64,000 nucleotides of DNA from positions 60,424 through 124,423 of the forward strand of contig JACQUX010000004.1 of NCBI GenBank assembly GCA_016210045.1, written 5' to 3'. Under the pieces are notes generated by a model that saw nothing but the letters and a program-made list of their open reading frames with translations, did not search any database and was not told the origin of the DNA. This DNA comes from Deltaproteobacteria bacterium (GTDB lineage Bacteria; UBA10199; GCA-002796325; JACPFF01). Position 1 is the first letter of the stretch. Every line of letters begins with the position of its first letter. Below are positions 1 to 8,454 of the stretch, piece by piece. The translations under genes and the position numbers were made by a program.

Positions 1-2
1 CG

Positions 3-401
3 CGCCGTACCGTGATCGGCGTCGAGGGCGCGCGCGTCGGCCTGTTGATTGCCGTCCTCGAACGGATCACCGGCTTGGCACTCCACGACCAAGACGTGTT
101 TGTGAATGTGGCCGGCGGACTGAAGATCGCGGAACCGGCCAGCGACCTCGGCATCGTCACCGCGATCGCGTCGAGCTTTCGCAATCGCCCCGTCCCGGAG
201 CGCACTGTGGTAATCGGCGAAGTCGGGCTCACCGGCGAAGTGCGCGCGGTGGTGGGCCTCGAGACACGCATGACCGAGGCACACAAGCTCGGGTTTCGCC
301 GCGCGATCGTGCCGAAAGGACAAGCGGGGATCAAAGGACCCAAAGGGATGGAACTCACGACCGCCGGCAATGTGGCCGAGGCGTTGGAGTGTCTGTCATG
401 A
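3..401 (+). CDS. radA: RadA/Sms DNA repair protein, C-terminal fragment
   Basis: Only the last 132 codons lie in the window; the frame is open to the left edge, so this is a 5'-truncated gene rather than a short one starting at the GTG at 12. RadA is a RecA-like ATPase that helps process branched recombination intermediates. The visible part is the Lon-protease-like C-terminal domain: the DVFVNVAGGLKI segment, the GEVGLTGEVR segment and the final LGFRRAIVPK stretch are typical of the family. The zinc finger and Walker motifs would lie upstream, outside the window. The stop overlaps the next start (ATGA), so the two genes are probably translationally coupled. Confidence 0.93.
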   Translation, partial: RRTVIGVEGARVGLLIAVLERITGLALHDQDVFVNVAGGLKIAEPASDLGIVTAIASSFRNRPVPERTVVIGEVGLTGEVRAVVGLETRMTEAHKLGFRRAIVPKGQAGIKGPKGMELTTAGNVAEALECLS

Positions 402-1189
402 TCGCCGCGTGGCTGCGGCGCGGTCGCGCGCTCGGAGCGGCATTGTGGCCGATCGGCCTCTATCTCGTCGCGTACGACCTCGCAGGGCGGATTCCCAACC
501 ATTGGCGACCCGCCATTCACGGCGACATCTTGGCGCGCTGGGACCAATGGCTCGGGGCCGGAACACTGCCGCACCAATATCTGAGTCGCAGCACCTCGCT
601 CCCGCTCGATATCGCCGCCGCGATTCCGTATACGCTCCACTTCGTCGCGCCGATCCTGTTTGTCTGGTGGTTGTGGCGGCGGGGCACCGTCGCCGTCCGC
701 GCATTTGCGTGGAGTTTTCTGCTCGCCAATCTCGGGGCGCTTCTCACCCAACTCTGCTTCCCCACCGCCCCGCCATGGTTCTTCGAACGCCACAGCCCGA
801 TCCCGCCGACATACGGGATCCTCGGGGATGCCGCGGGTCTCAGTCGCATCGACCAATGGCTCGGGATCGACTATTTCAACCATCTCTACGCGATGAGCCG
901 CGTGGTGTTCGGCGCGTTTCCCTCGATGCACGGGGCCTGGCCGATCCTAATGGCGCTGCATGCCCAGCATTACTCGAATTGGCTCGCCGGCTGGATCCTG
1001 ATCTACACCGGCTGGATGTGGTGGGCCGCGATGTATCTCCACCACCACTTCCTCGTCGACCTGCTCTGCGGCGTCCTCTACGTCGGCCTGGCCTACCTCG
1101 CAGTGCGCCGCTGGGCCTGGCCCTACGCCCGCTTCATCATCACCCACGTCAACACCGACGGCCCCCGCGGCGAGGCGATACGGCATTAG
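398..1189 (+). CDS. PAP2-superfamily membrane phosphatase/phosphotransferase (AUR1-like)
   Basis: 263 residues, with about six hydrophobic segments. It carries the lipid phosphatase/phosphotransferase signature in the form used by inositolphosphoryl-ceramide synthases: FPTAPPW near residue 121, FPSMHGAW near 174 and HHHFLVD near 215, which hold the catalytic histidines and aspartate. The reaction is probably transfer or removal of a phospho-head group at the membrane surface; the substrate cannot be read from sequence. I chose the ATG at 398 because it overlaps the radA stop by 4 bp; a GTG at 389 is the alternative. The fold family is fairly sure, the substrate unknown. Confidence 0.8.
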   Translation: MIAAWLRRGRALGAALWPIGLYLVAYDLAGRIPNHWRPAIHGDILARWDQWLGAGTLPHQYLSRSTSLPLDIAAAIPYTLHFVAPILFVWWLWRRGTVAVRAFAWSFLLANLGALLTQLCFPTAPPWFFERHSPIPPTYGILGDAAGLSRIDQWLGIDYFNHLYAMSRVVFGAFPSMHGAWPILMALHAQHYSNWLAGWILIYTGWMWWAAMYLHHHFLVDLLCGVLYVGLAYLAVRRWAWPYARFIITHVNTDGPRGEAIRH

Positions 1190-1192
1190 AGA

Positions 1193-1288
1193 GAATGCAA
1201 AATTCAAAATGCAAAGTGCAAAATGTCGGAACGCCTAGCGTCCTCTATTTTACATTGGGTATTTTGCATTTTGAAATTGTGCATTCCC
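1193..1288. repeat. TTTTGCA-type imperfect palindromic repeat
   Basis: The segment reads GAATGCAAAATTCAAAATGC on one side and its near complement ATTTTGCATTTTGAAATT, then GCATTC, on the other, so it can fold into a long imperfect hairpin. Partial copies of the same AAAATGCAAAGTGCAAAATG word occur at 15767-15800 and 48450-48486. It is intergenic; reading frames through it look spurious. Confidence 0.75.
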
Positions 1289-1312
1289 CATAGAACCAGT
1301 TACGCTACGCAC

Positions 1313-2074
1313 ATGGGCCTCCGCGCCGGGGACTTCGACATCTTGAGTTATCTGTGGGACCAACTCCCGAAGTCCCCCGATCCCGACCACGTCACGTATA
1401 CCGCGGCCGACATCGACACCCTGTGGCACATGGGCTTCGTCGATATCGGGCTTTGCCCGCTCACCACCTGGCGACAGGCCTTTGCGACCAATCGGCAACC
1501 GGACGGGAAGTTTCTCCTCACCCGCGAAGACTTTCTTTCGCTCGACCGCTATCGCTATAAAGGCGAGATCTACGCGCCGTTCGACGCAGACCTAATCAAT
1601 GAAGGCCAGTACACGGATGAAGGGTTCCAAGAACTCGTGGAACAAAGCCTCGTCCCGTCGTGCAGCCTCGGACGGGCGGAACTGGGCGGCCTGGTGGATG
1701 GCCTGAAGGCCAGGATTCGCCAACCGAACGGATTGCTCCGCATTGAAGCCCTCGCCAAACGCGAGATCGCCCGCTGGCTGAAGAAACATCCCTCGCCGCT
1801 GCGCCGCTTGGAGCTGCTGTTCTCCGCAATGCTCGAGGCTCAAGCTGAAGCGCTTGGCGACGTCGGCACCCCACCTGCCGCCAAGTCCCCGGAACAAATC
1901 GCGCGGGTCGAGGCCTCCACGTTTACCATGCTCTCCGCCCACGACCCGAAAGACCGCCAACGCGCGCTGCACGACTTAACGAAGGCCAAAGACGCCCCGT
2001 CGCCACCCACGCCGACCGGCGGCGGCACCCCACTGAAGCAGCTGCGCCGCTCCCGCCGCGGCGTCCTGAGTTAA
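1313..2074 (+). CDS. hypothetical protein, 253 aa
   Basis: I do not recognise a family. The protein is soluble-looking, with no signal peptide or membrane segment. The first two thirds are mixed alpha/beta-like; the C-terminal third is charged, with a Pro/Thr/Gly-rich linker before a basic end (LRRSRRG). I placed the start at the ATG at 1313 because the longer reading frame begins inside the TTTTGCA repeat. Codon usage matches neighbouring real genes, and no overlapping frame on either strand is more convincing. It stands alone between two dispersed repeats. Confidence 0.6.
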   Translation: MGLRAGDFDILSYLWDQLPKSPDPDHVTYTAADIDTLWHMGFVDIGLCPLTTWRQAFATNRQPDGKFLLTREDFLSLDRYRYKGEIYAPFDADLINEGQYTDEGFQELVEQSLVPSCSLGRAELGGLVDGLKARIRQPNGLLRIEALAKREIARWLKKHPSPLRRLELLFSAMLEAQAEALGDVGTPPAAKSPEQIARVEASTFTMLSAHDPKDRQRALHDLTKAKDAPSPPTPTGGGTPLKQLRRSRRGVLS

Positions 2075-2096
2075 GAGCAACCAAAATCATCCGAAT

Positions 2097-2151
2097 GGGG
2101 ACAGGTACCTTCAAACCCACAGTTTTCGGGCATCTGAAGGTACCTGTCCCC
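2097..2151. repeat. GGTACC-type palindromic repeat, copy 1
   Basis: Inverted repeat with arms GGGGACAGGTACCTTCA and TGAAGGTACCTGTCCCC around a ~20-nt loop. Two further copies sit at 9883-9955 and 26195-26267. The arms are conserved and the loop of this copy differs from the other two. Such short palindromes are often mobilised by RAYT (IS200-like) transposases; none is encoded in this window. Confidence 0.9.
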
Positions 2152-2202
2152 ACGCAAATGAAGTTAGACTTTCATGGGGATTGGCCGGTGAAGCCGCGCT
2201 CT

Positions 2203-2622
2203 TCACCCCATCGCGACGGGTTCGGTCTCTTTCGGGGCGGGCGGGCGGAGTTCGGAGGCGGCGCCTTCGCGGGCTAGTTCGCGCGCGTTGCGGCCATGAT
2301 CGGCGGCGACCATCTCGCGGACTAGCGTGAGTTCGCGCTCCAGTTGGCGGATCCGCTTATTCTTGGCCCGCAGCTCGAGCGATTTGTAGAGGCTCGGCAG
2401 TGCCTCGAGAAACGGCGTAGTAATCATCCCGGCACAGAACGCGATCAGCATCACGAAACCGACTTGCACCGGTTTGGTGTGCGCTTGATAGAGATCGGGC
2501 GGGAGTGTGAACTTGAAGACCATCGGGTAGCCGAACGTCGCGGTATCGGCATTCGAGAGCACGAAGACCACCAAGACCAATAAGAACAACGCTAAGACCA
2601 CGGCAAAGATTAAGCGGCGCAT
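2203..2622 (-). CDS. lapA: LapA-domain (DUF1049) inner-membrane protein
   Basis: 139 residues: an N-terminal membrane helix (about 4-24), a short extracytoplasmic loop, a second helix (about 52-72), then a charged coiled coil (about 78-112) and an unstructured tail. This matches LapA/YciS, which in E. coli works with LapB at the inner membrane to tune lipopolysaccharide assembly. It is the last gene of a minus-strand run (rpsA, sppA, ihfB, HIT, lapA), 12 bp after the HIT gene. No lapB follows it here. Confidence 0.78.
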   Translation of the reverse strand: MRRLIFAVVLALFLLVLVVFVLSNADTATFGYPMVFKFTLPPDLYQAHTKPVQVGFVMLIAFCAGMITTPFLEALPSLYKSLELRAKNKRIRQLERELTLVREMVAADHGRNARELAREGAASELRPPAPKETEPVAMG

Positions 2623-2634
2623 AAAGACTCCCCG

Positions 2635-3147
2635 TTAGCAACCCGCCCCGTGCGGTGACAACGCCGCAAACGCGGGCTGTAATTGGGCATACGTTTGATC
2701 CAAACACTCCGGCATCGATTTGCTCTGCGCAAGCACCGGAAAGAAATTCGTATCGCCCTGCCAGCGCGGCACGACGTGGAAATGCAAATGATCCGGAAAC
2801 CCGGCGCCCCCCGCCTTTTCGATATTCATTCCACAGTTCGCGCCTTCGCTCTGCAGCACCTCGCGGTGAATCCGCACGGTCTCTCCGACCAGCCAAATTA
2901 ATTCGCCCTGCGCCTCCCGCGACAACGTGGCCAGGTCCGCCACATGCTGATTCGGGACCAGCATCACGTGGCCGGCATTGTACGGATAGAGATTCATCAC
3001 ACAATAAACCGAGCGGCCCCGCCACAACACCAGCCGCTCGCGATCGGTTCCTTCCGCCTCCGCCGCGACGAGCCCGCACAACACGCAGCCTGGCACACGC
3101 GGGGCACGGAGGAACTCCATCCGCCATGGGGCCCAGAGGACGTCCAT
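2635..3147 (-). CDS. HIT-family nucleotide hydrolase/transferase
   Basis: 170 residues with the histidine triad HLHFHVVPRW at about 120-129; the middle histidine is the nucleophile that is transiently nucleotidylated. A CxxC pair at 21/24 is the zinc site seen in HIT proteins of the Ap4A phosphorylase/hydrolase-like branch. Substrates in the family are dinucleoside polyphosphates or adenylated compounds. Its start overlaps the ihfB stop by one base (TAATG), indicating coupled translation. Confidence 0.9.
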   Translation of the reverse strand: MDVLWAPWRMEFLRAPRVPGCVLCGLVAAEAEGTDRERLVLWRGRSVYCVMNLYPYNAGHVMLVPNQHVADLATLSREAQGELIWLVGETVRIHREVLQSEGANCGMNIEKAGGAGFPDHLHFHVVPRWQGDTNFFPVLAQSKSMPECLDQTYAQLQPAFAALSPHGAGC

Positions 3148-3440
3148 TAGATCGCCCCGTTCCCGTCATTCACGCGCTCGCGCAATTCCTTGCCAACCTT
3201 GAAGAACGGAACCCGCCGCGTCCCGACGGCCACGGACGTCCCGGTCTTCGGGTTGCGACCGGCACGGGGTTGGCGCACGCGTACTTCGAAGCTGCCGAAG
3301 CCGCGAATTTCGATGCGCCCGCCCTGCACCAACGCGCCGGTCATGCTATCGAAGATGTTATTCACGATGATCTCGACATCGCGAAACGCCAGCGTCGGCA
3401 ATCGTTCGGACACGGCCGTGATCAGATCACTCTTATTCAC
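3147..3440 (-). CDS. ihfB: integration host factor beta-type HU/IHF protein
   Basis: 97 residues, full length for the HU/IHF family. It starts MNKSDLI as IHF-beta does, and contains the DNA-wrapping arm GFGSFEVR...AGRNPKTG. It bends DNA and organises the nucleoid, normally as a heterodimer with IHF-alpha, which is not in the window. It sits between sppA and the HIT gene. The ihfB label is by sequence resemblance; a homodimeric HU-like role is possible. Confidence 0.92.
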   Translation of the reverse strand: MNKSDLITAVSERLPTLAFRDVEIIVNNIFDSMTGALVQGGRIEIRGFGSFEVRVRQPRAGRNPKTGTSVAVGTRRVPFFKVGKELRERVNDGNGAI

Positions 3441-3461
3441 AAGTCCCTCCTCCGCTGTCGG

Positions 3462-4346
3462 CTACGGCGCCCAATAATACCCGATCATCGGCTGCGACAA
3501 CAACCGGCCCCACGCCTGCCATGTCGCACGCCGTTCTCCCAACAAGACCCGCAGTAACCAGGGGCGGTCTTCATCCAGATCGATCACGCGCGGCTCGGGG
3601 CCGAGCCCTGCCAGCTCCCCGGCCTTGACGACCGCGTCGTGCAGGTCGCCGACGGCGTCGACCAGTTTGGCCTGCACCGCCGCTTCCCCGGTCACGACGC
3701 GACCATCGGCAATCGCATCGACTTGTTCTGCGGTCAATCCGCGGCGCGCCGCGACGGCTGCCTTGAATTGGACGTGCATCGCGCGCAGCAAGTCTTCCAG
3801 TAACGCGCGCTCTTCCGCCCGCATCGGACGATGCATCGCCCCGACGTCTTTGAATTGTCCGCTCTTCAGGATATCCGGCTTGAGGTGCAGCAACTGCAGA
3901 AATTCGCTCGCATCGAGATGCGACATCCGCACGCCGATGCTGGCCGTGATGGTGCCAGGCAGCGCGAAGACATACTGCGCAGCGATCCCAGCATAGTAGC
4001 CGCCCGAGGCCGCGACGTTGCCGAACGACGCCACCAGCGGTTTGGCCGCCGCCAGCCGTTGCAATGCGGCGTAAATTTCCTGCGACGCGCCGACCGAGCC
4101 CCCCGGCGATTCGACGCGCAACACCACCGCCTTGATGCCTCGATCCTTGCGCGCGGCTTCGACCTGTTCGACGAAGTCTTCGGCGCTGACGATCGTCCCT
4201 TCGAGGCGTAGCAGACCGACCGCGCTCCCCAGCGCCGGCCCCCCGCCCCGCGCCAACGTCAGGACACTGTAGACTCCGAGTAGAAAGAGCAGCGCCAATG
4301 CGCCCAATCCCCCGAGGACCCACCACCATGTGCGTCGCTGCATCAT
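3462..4346 (-). CDS. sppA: signal peptide peptidase SppA (S49 family, short form)
   Basis: 294 residues: one N-terminal membrane anchor (about 7-31), then a single S49 protease domain. The nucleophile is the serine of NVAASGGYYAG (about 114), and the general-base lysine lies in the KSGQFKDVG motif (about 161-169). SppA degrades leftover signal peptides in the membrane. The short single-domain form matches B. subtilis-like SppA rather than the double-length E. coli enzyme. It begins 15 bp after the rpsA stop with no clear ribosome binding site, so it probably depends on rpsA translation. The start is at either of two adjacent ATGs. Confidence 0.93.
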   Translation of the reverse strand: MMQRRTWWWVLGGLGALALLFLLGVYSVLTLARGGGPALGSAVGLLRLEGTIVSAEDFVEQVEAARKDRGIKAVVLRVESPGGSVGASQEIYAALQRLAAAKPLVASFGNVAASGGYYAGIAAQYVFALPGTITASIGVRMSHLDASEFLQLLHLKPDILKSGQFKDVGAMHRPMRAEERALLEDLLRAMHVQFKAAVAARRGLTAEQVDAIADGRVVTGEAAVQAKLVDAVGDLHDAVVKAGELAGLGPEPRVIDLDEDRPWLLRVLLGERRATWQAWGRLLSQPMIGYYWAP

Positions 4347-4361
4347 GAATGTCGCGCTGGA

Positions 4362-5942
4362 CTATGCCGTCTGGGCCGGTCGCAGGAAGAAACGGCGCTC
4401 CCGCGGTTCCGCATAGCTGACGGTCAGTCCGGTGTAGGTCGTCCCCACCGCCGGTTCGGCCGTCAGTTCATGCGCCGGAATGATCCCCGGCACTCCCGGC
4501 TCGAGATCCACAACGGCCCCCATTTTTGTGACCATTGTGACTGTGCCATTGGCTTCCGCCCCGACCGGATACTTGCGTTCGATAATTTCCCACGGATCAT
4601 CCTGCAATTGCTTGAGCCCGATCGCAAAGCGCTCGTTCTCCGGATCGATTTGCATCACGACCCCTTCGACTTGGTCCCCCTTCTTATAGACCTCGACCGG
4701 GCTATTGAAGGTCTGGACCCAACAAAGGTCCGAGATATGGGCCAACGCGTCGATCTCGATCCCCACATCGACGAACAATCCGAAGTCGGCAATGTTCTTC
4801 ACCGCGCCGGAGACCCGCGTGCCGAGCGAGAACTTGCTCCGCAACTGCTCCCACGGATTTTCCATTAATTGTTTCAGCCCCAATGCAATCCGTTTGTTGT
4901 CCGGATCGACGTCCAACACCACGGCATCCACCGGTTGACCGACACTCACGACCTTCGACGGATGCTTCAACTTTTTCGTCCAACTCATTTCCGACACGTG
5001 GACTAAGCCTTCCACACCCGGCTCCAGTTCCACAAACGCGCCGTAGTCGGTAATGTTGACGACCTTCCCTTGGATCCGGCCACCGACCATGTAGCGATCT
5101 TCGACCCCCGCCCACGGATCGGCCTGCAATTGTTTATAGCCGAGCGAGACGCGCTCGGTCTTTTCATCGTACTTCAACACCTTGACCCGAATCGTGTCGC
5201 CGACCTTGAAGATTTCCGACGGATGATTCACCCGGCCCCAGCTCATATCGGTGACGTGGAGCAGGCCGTCGATTCCGCCCAAGTCGATGAACGCGCCATA
5301 ATCGGTCAAGTTCTTCACCACACCGTCGAGGATCTGCCCTTCCTTTAAGTTGGCCAGGATCTCCGTCTTCAAGCGTTCGCGGTCCGCTTCCAACACGACC
5401 TTGCGCGAAACGACCACGTTGCCGCGCTTCTTATTCAATTTGATGATCTTAAACTTGAAGGTCTTGCCGAGATAAGAATCGAGGCTCTTGCTGGGGCGAA
5501 TATCGACTTGCGATCCGGGCAGAAACGCCTTCACGCCGATATCGACACACAAACCGCCCTTCACCTTGCCGACGACCGTTCCTTCCACGACTTCATTTTT
5601 CTCGCTGGCGACCACGAGATGATCCCACGTCCGCACCATTTCGGCGCGCTCGCGCGACAACACGACTAATCCGGTATCGTCTTCGATCTGTTCGACAAAG
5701 ACATCGACGGGATCGCCGATTTGGACCGTGAGTTCACCCTTGGGACTGAGGAACTGGCCTCGCGGGACTTGGCCTTCCGATTTGAATCCGATGTCGATCA
5801 CGACATGATCTTTCGTGAGTCCGACAACGGTCCCCTTGACGATCTCGCCCTCCTGGACCGAGACGGCCCGGAAGCTTTCTTCGAGGAGGGAGGCGAAATC
5901 GGTGGCGGCGGCCCTCATCGGTGCGGCGGTGTTACTTTGCAT
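4362..5942 (-). CDS. rpsA: 30S ribosomal protein S1
   Basis: 526 residues with six consecutive S1/OB-fold repeats, each with the G-x-V and F-I/V-D/E pattern (for example YGAFIDLGGIDGLLHVTDMSW and YGAFVELEPGVEGLVHVSE). Repeats 3 to 5 end in the L.LGLKQL..(D/N)PW signature. The protein recruits mRNA to the 30S subunit, especially mRNAs with weak Shine-Dalgarno sequences. It heads the minus-strand run through lapA and has its own strong promoter just upstream. Confidence 0.97.
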   Translation of the reverse strand: MQSNTAAPMRAAATDFASLLEESFRAVSVQEGEIVKGTVVGLTKDHVVIDIGFKSEGQVPRGQFLSPKGELTVQIGDPVDVFVEQIEDDTGLVVLSRERAEMVRTWDHLVVASEKNEVVEGTVVGKVKGGLCVDIGVKAFLPGSQVDIRPSKSLDSYLGKTFKFKIIKLNKKRGNVVVSRKVVLEADRERLKTEILANLKEGQILDGVVKNLTDYGAFIDLGGIDGLLHVTDMSWGRVNHPSEIFKVGDTIRVKVLKYDEKTERVSLGYKQLQADPWAGVEDRYMVGGRIQGKVVNITDYGAFVELEPGVEGLVHVSEMSWTKKLKHPSKVVSVGQPVDAVVLDVDPDNKRIALGLKQLMENPWEQLRSKFSLGTRVSGAVKNIADFGLFVDVGIEIDALAHISDLCWVQTFNSPVEVYKKGDQVEGVVMQIDPENERFAIGLKQLQDDPWEIIERKYPVGAEANGTVTMVTKMGAVVDLEPGVPGIIPAHELTAEPAVGTTYTGLTVSYAEPRERRFFLRPAQTA

Positions 5943-5975
5943 ACTGGTTGTTCCATCCTTTCAAGAGATTCAGCG

Positions 5976-6007
5976 CCCTTCGTGAAGGGCACCGTTATAA
6001 GGTGCCG
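5976..6007 (-). promoter_or_regulatory. paired hairpins in the rpsA leader
   Basis: Two short hairpins lie between the predicted rpsA transcription start and the start codon: GCCCTTC-GT-GAAGGGC (5976-5991) and GGCACC-GTTATAA-GGTGCC (5989-6007). They overlap by three bases and so are mutually exclusive. That is what a switchable leader would look like, and S1 autoregulates its own translation in other bacteria, but regulation here is only inferred. Confidence 0.45.
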
Positions 6008-6008
6008 G

Positions 6009-6037
6009 GCTATAAATTGATTTCCTGGGGTTGTCAA
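6009..6037 (-). promoter_or_regulatory. sigma70-type promoter for rpsA
   Basis: On the minus strand, TTGACA (6032-6037) is followed by a 17-bp spacer and TATAGC (6009-6014). The -35 box overlaps the aroA stop codon, so rpsA can be transcribed independently of aroA. Confidence 0.75.
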
Positions 6038-7404
6038 AAGCTTTCACACTCGGAATCGGGCCAAAGGGCCTGAAAATCGCGCCAATACCCTGGATAGGAC
6101 TTCGCCACGGCGCAGGCGTCGGGGATCTGGACGGGTCCGCGGGGATCGGCGAGGAGCGAGAGGACGCTAAAAAGCATCACCATCCGGTGGTCGTCGGTCC
6201 GGGGAAACTGTTGCGGAGTAGCCCGGAGCGCCGGTCGGCCGTCAATCCACAACGTATCTCCATCCGGCTGCTCCAACGCCATCCCTGCGGCACGGCAGGC
6301 GGCCACCGTATGCTGCAACCGATCGCTCTCCTTGCTCCGCAGCGCGGTCAGACCGCGGAAATGGGTCCGCGCTTGCGCCAAGCCCGCGAGGGCGATCAGC
6401 AGCGGGAGTTCATCAATACAGCTGGGGACTTCCGAGGGCAGCACGGTCGTCCCACGTAAGCACGACGGGAAAATCGTCAGGTCCCCGTACGGCTCTCCGG
6501 CTGCGGCGTCGTGGGCAGCGTGCAGTTCGATTCGCGCCCCCATCCGCTGCAGAATGCGCACCATCCCGAGCCGGGTCGGGTTGAGTCCGACCTTGGCAAT
6601 GGTCAAAGGCCGCTGTCGCAACACCAGCGCCATCGCGATCCACGGCGCGGCGGCACTCAGATCACCAGGGATATTGATCGCTGCTGCTCGCAGCGGCCCG
6701 GGCACCACGTGCAGCCAATCCGCAGCCGCCGCGTTGCAACACGTAGGGCATCGGACATGAGACAATTTCGCGCCGAACTGTGGGAGCATCCGTTCCAAAT
6801 GATCGCGGGTCAGCACCGGTTCGGCGCACCAACTCGCACTATCCGCTTGCAGCGCCGCCAACAGGAACGCGCATTTGAGTTGCGCCGACGCGACCGGCAG
6901 CGCACAGCGCACCCCGTGCAACTGGCGTCCGCGAATGCGCAACTGCGCATCGGCCGTTCCCCAACCCACCGACTCCACCTCCGCGCCCATCGCCCGCAAC
7001 AGCCCGAGCACGTGCTCGATCGGTCGACGACCTAATTGCGCCGCGACTCGCAGATGATACGTCCCTTGAGCAGCCGCCAGCAGCCCGCACAGGAGTCGCA
7101 ACGTCGTCCCGGAGGCCCCAATATCTAATGATACGACTTGAATCGGCCACGCCCCCCCGCACCCCTCGATCCGCACCTCGGTGCCGACCCGCACCATCCG
7201 CACGCCCAACGCCTGCACCACCCCACAAGTCGCCGCGACGTCGTCACTCTCCGGCACCCCACGCAGCAGTGATTCACCACGCGCCAACGCCGCACACCAC
7301 ACCGCCCGATGCGCAATCGATTTATCACCGGGCACTATGAGTCGGTCACCAGTCACCGCTTTCCCTTGACCATGGTCCGCTGTTTCGATTAGCCACTCGC
7401 CCAT
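6034..7404 (-). CDS. aroA: 3-phosphoshikimate 1-carboxyvinyltransferase (EPSP synthase)
   Basis: 456 residues. It joins shikimate-3-phosphate and PEP in aromatic amino acid synthesis. Visible motifs, in order: PGDKSIAHR (PEP/S3P site), GASGTTLRLLCG, RPIEHVL.LLRAMGAEV, SAQLKCAFLLAAL, TRDHLERML, LNPTRLGM, CIDELPLL, LRSKESDRL and the final DDHRMVM. The ATG at 7404 overlaps the divergent ppiD-like start codon. A GTG at 7356 with AAGGGA just upstream would give a shorter N-terminus nine residues before PGDKS and is a real alternative. Confidence 0.95.
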   Translation of the reverse strand: MGEWLIETADHGQGKAVTGDRLIVPGDKSIAHRAVWCAALARGESLLRGVPESDDVAATCGVVQALGVRMVRVGTEVRIEGCGGAWPIQVVSLDIGASGTTLRLLCGLLAAAQGTYHLRVAAQLGRRPIEHVLGLLRAMGAEVESVGWGTADAQLRIRGRQLHGVRCALPVASAQLKCAFLLAALQADSASWCAEPVLTRDHLERMLPQFGAKLSHVRCPTCCNAAAADWLHVVPGPLRAAAINIPGDLSAAAPWIAMALVLRQRPLTIAKVGLNPTRLGMVRILQRMGARIELHAAHDAAAGEPYGDLTIFPSCLRGTTVLPSEVPSCIDELPLLIALAGLAQARTHFRGLTALRSKESDRLQHTVAACRAAGMALEQPDGDTLWIDGRPALRATPQQFPRTDDHRMVMLFSVLSLLADPRGPVQIPDACAVAKSYPGYWRDFQALWPDSECESF

Positions 7405-8449
7405 GCTCGATCAACTCCGTCGTCATTCGCGTTCGTGGATCACGCTGTTCATCTTCGGACTCTTGATCCTCGTCTTCGGCCTCTTCTACGGCTTCAACGA
7501 CCTCCCGGGCCAACTCCCGCGCAGCACGGTCGCGTCGGTCAACGGGGATCCGATCACTGCCGGCGAGTTCGAATTCGCGTTCGACAATCGCGAGGCCTAC
7601 TACCGAAAGCTGTTTCAAGACAAGATGCCGGAGCAATCCCGCAACAACATCCGCTACGAAACGCTCAACCAGCTGGTGACCGAACGCCTGCTGATGACGT
7701 TCGTCCAACAGTACGGCCTGACCGTCTCCGATGCGGAGCTAGCCGCCAAGATCCGCGCCATTCCCGACCTCAAAACGGAACAAGGTAGCTTCGATCCATT
7801 GCTCTATCAACAGAACTTGCAGCGGATCTGGCAAAAATACCACGTCAATCTGGAACGCGTGCTCCGCCACGACTTGCTGCTCGACCGCGTCCACGACCTG
7901 ATGGAGGCTTCGGCTTACACCTCGGCGGATGAATCCAAAGCCGCGTATTGGCGGGAGCAGACCAAGTTCACGTTCGAAGTGGTGCGCATCGACCCGAACA
8001 AACTGGTCGCGGCCAAAAAAATCGCCGCAGTGGAAGACGCCGCGCGTGTCGCGACGGAAATGCAAACCGGCTGGGGCGACGAGGCCGCGCGGAAAAAATT
8101 GTTGGCGGAATACGGATTCGAAGCCACAAAGATCGGCCCGGTGAGCGTCGCGGAACACATGCGCGTCCTCGGGCCAAAGGCGACGGCCGCCGACCACATT
8201 GCGCTGTTTCGTCTCACGCCGGAGTCACCGCTCTGCCCCGCTCCGGTGCACGTGGAGCAGCAGTTCGTGCTGTGTCGCTTGCTGCAACGGACGGAACCGG
8301 ACACGGCCAAATGGGAGCAGGCTCAAACGGACTATCGCACCCAGTACCGATCCCGCCAGGCCAACGCCCGCATGAATCGCCTGCTCGCAGCGTTGCGCCA
8401 AGAGGCCGACATCGAGCAAAGCCCGACACTCTTCGACACCGCACCGTGA
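7403..8449 (+). CDS. PpiD/SurA-N-like periplasmic folding factor without a PPIase domain
   Basis: 348 residues. It starts MLDQLRRHSRSW followed by one membrane helix (about 12-30), exactly as PpiD does. The SurA-type N-terminal chaperone domain follows: SVNGDPITAGEFEFA, then the LVTERLLM helix and the VSDAELAAKI helix. The parvulin domain that PpiD carries in the middle is not recognisable, and the length is about half of PpiD. I infer a membrane-anchored periplasmic chaperone for outer-membrane or secreted proteins. The start codon overlaps that of aroA on the other strand. cca follows directly. Confidence 0.78.
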   Translation: MLDQLRRHSRSWITLFIFGLLILVFGLFYGFNDLPGQLPRSTVASVNGDPITAGEFEFAFDNREAYYRKLFQDKMPEQSRNNIRYETLNQLVTERLLMTFVQQYGLTVSDAELAAKIRAIPDLKTEQGSFDPLLYQQNLQRIWQKYHVNLERVLRHDLLLDRVHDLMEASAYTSADESKAAYWREQTKFTFEVVRIDPNKLVAAKKIAAVEDAARVATEMQTGWGDEAARKKLLAEYGFEATKIGPVSVAEHMRVLGPKATAADHIALFRLTPESPLCPAPVHVEQQFVLCRLLQRTEPDTAKWEQAQTDYRTQYRSRQANARMNRLLAALRQEADIEQSPTLFDTAP

Positions 8450-8454
8450 ACCCG

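Noticed and set aside
1193..1288. CRISPR-like or tandem array from TTTTGCA units
   Set aside because: Units are arranged as one imperfect palindrome without spacers; the other copies are isolated fragments.
2095..2277. Open frame beginning MGTGTFK in the GGTACC palindrome
   Set aside because: The same MGTGTFK start appears at all three palindromes on either strand; it is the palindrome translated, not a protein family.
2357..3169. Long frame across the lapA and HIT genes
   Set aside because: Arg/Gly-rich shadow of two well-supported genes; no motif of its own.
7948..8454. 169-codon extension upstream of the cca start
   Set aside because: It overlaps the PpiD-like gene in another frame and is Arg-rich shadow sequence; CCA-enzyme homology begins at 8455.
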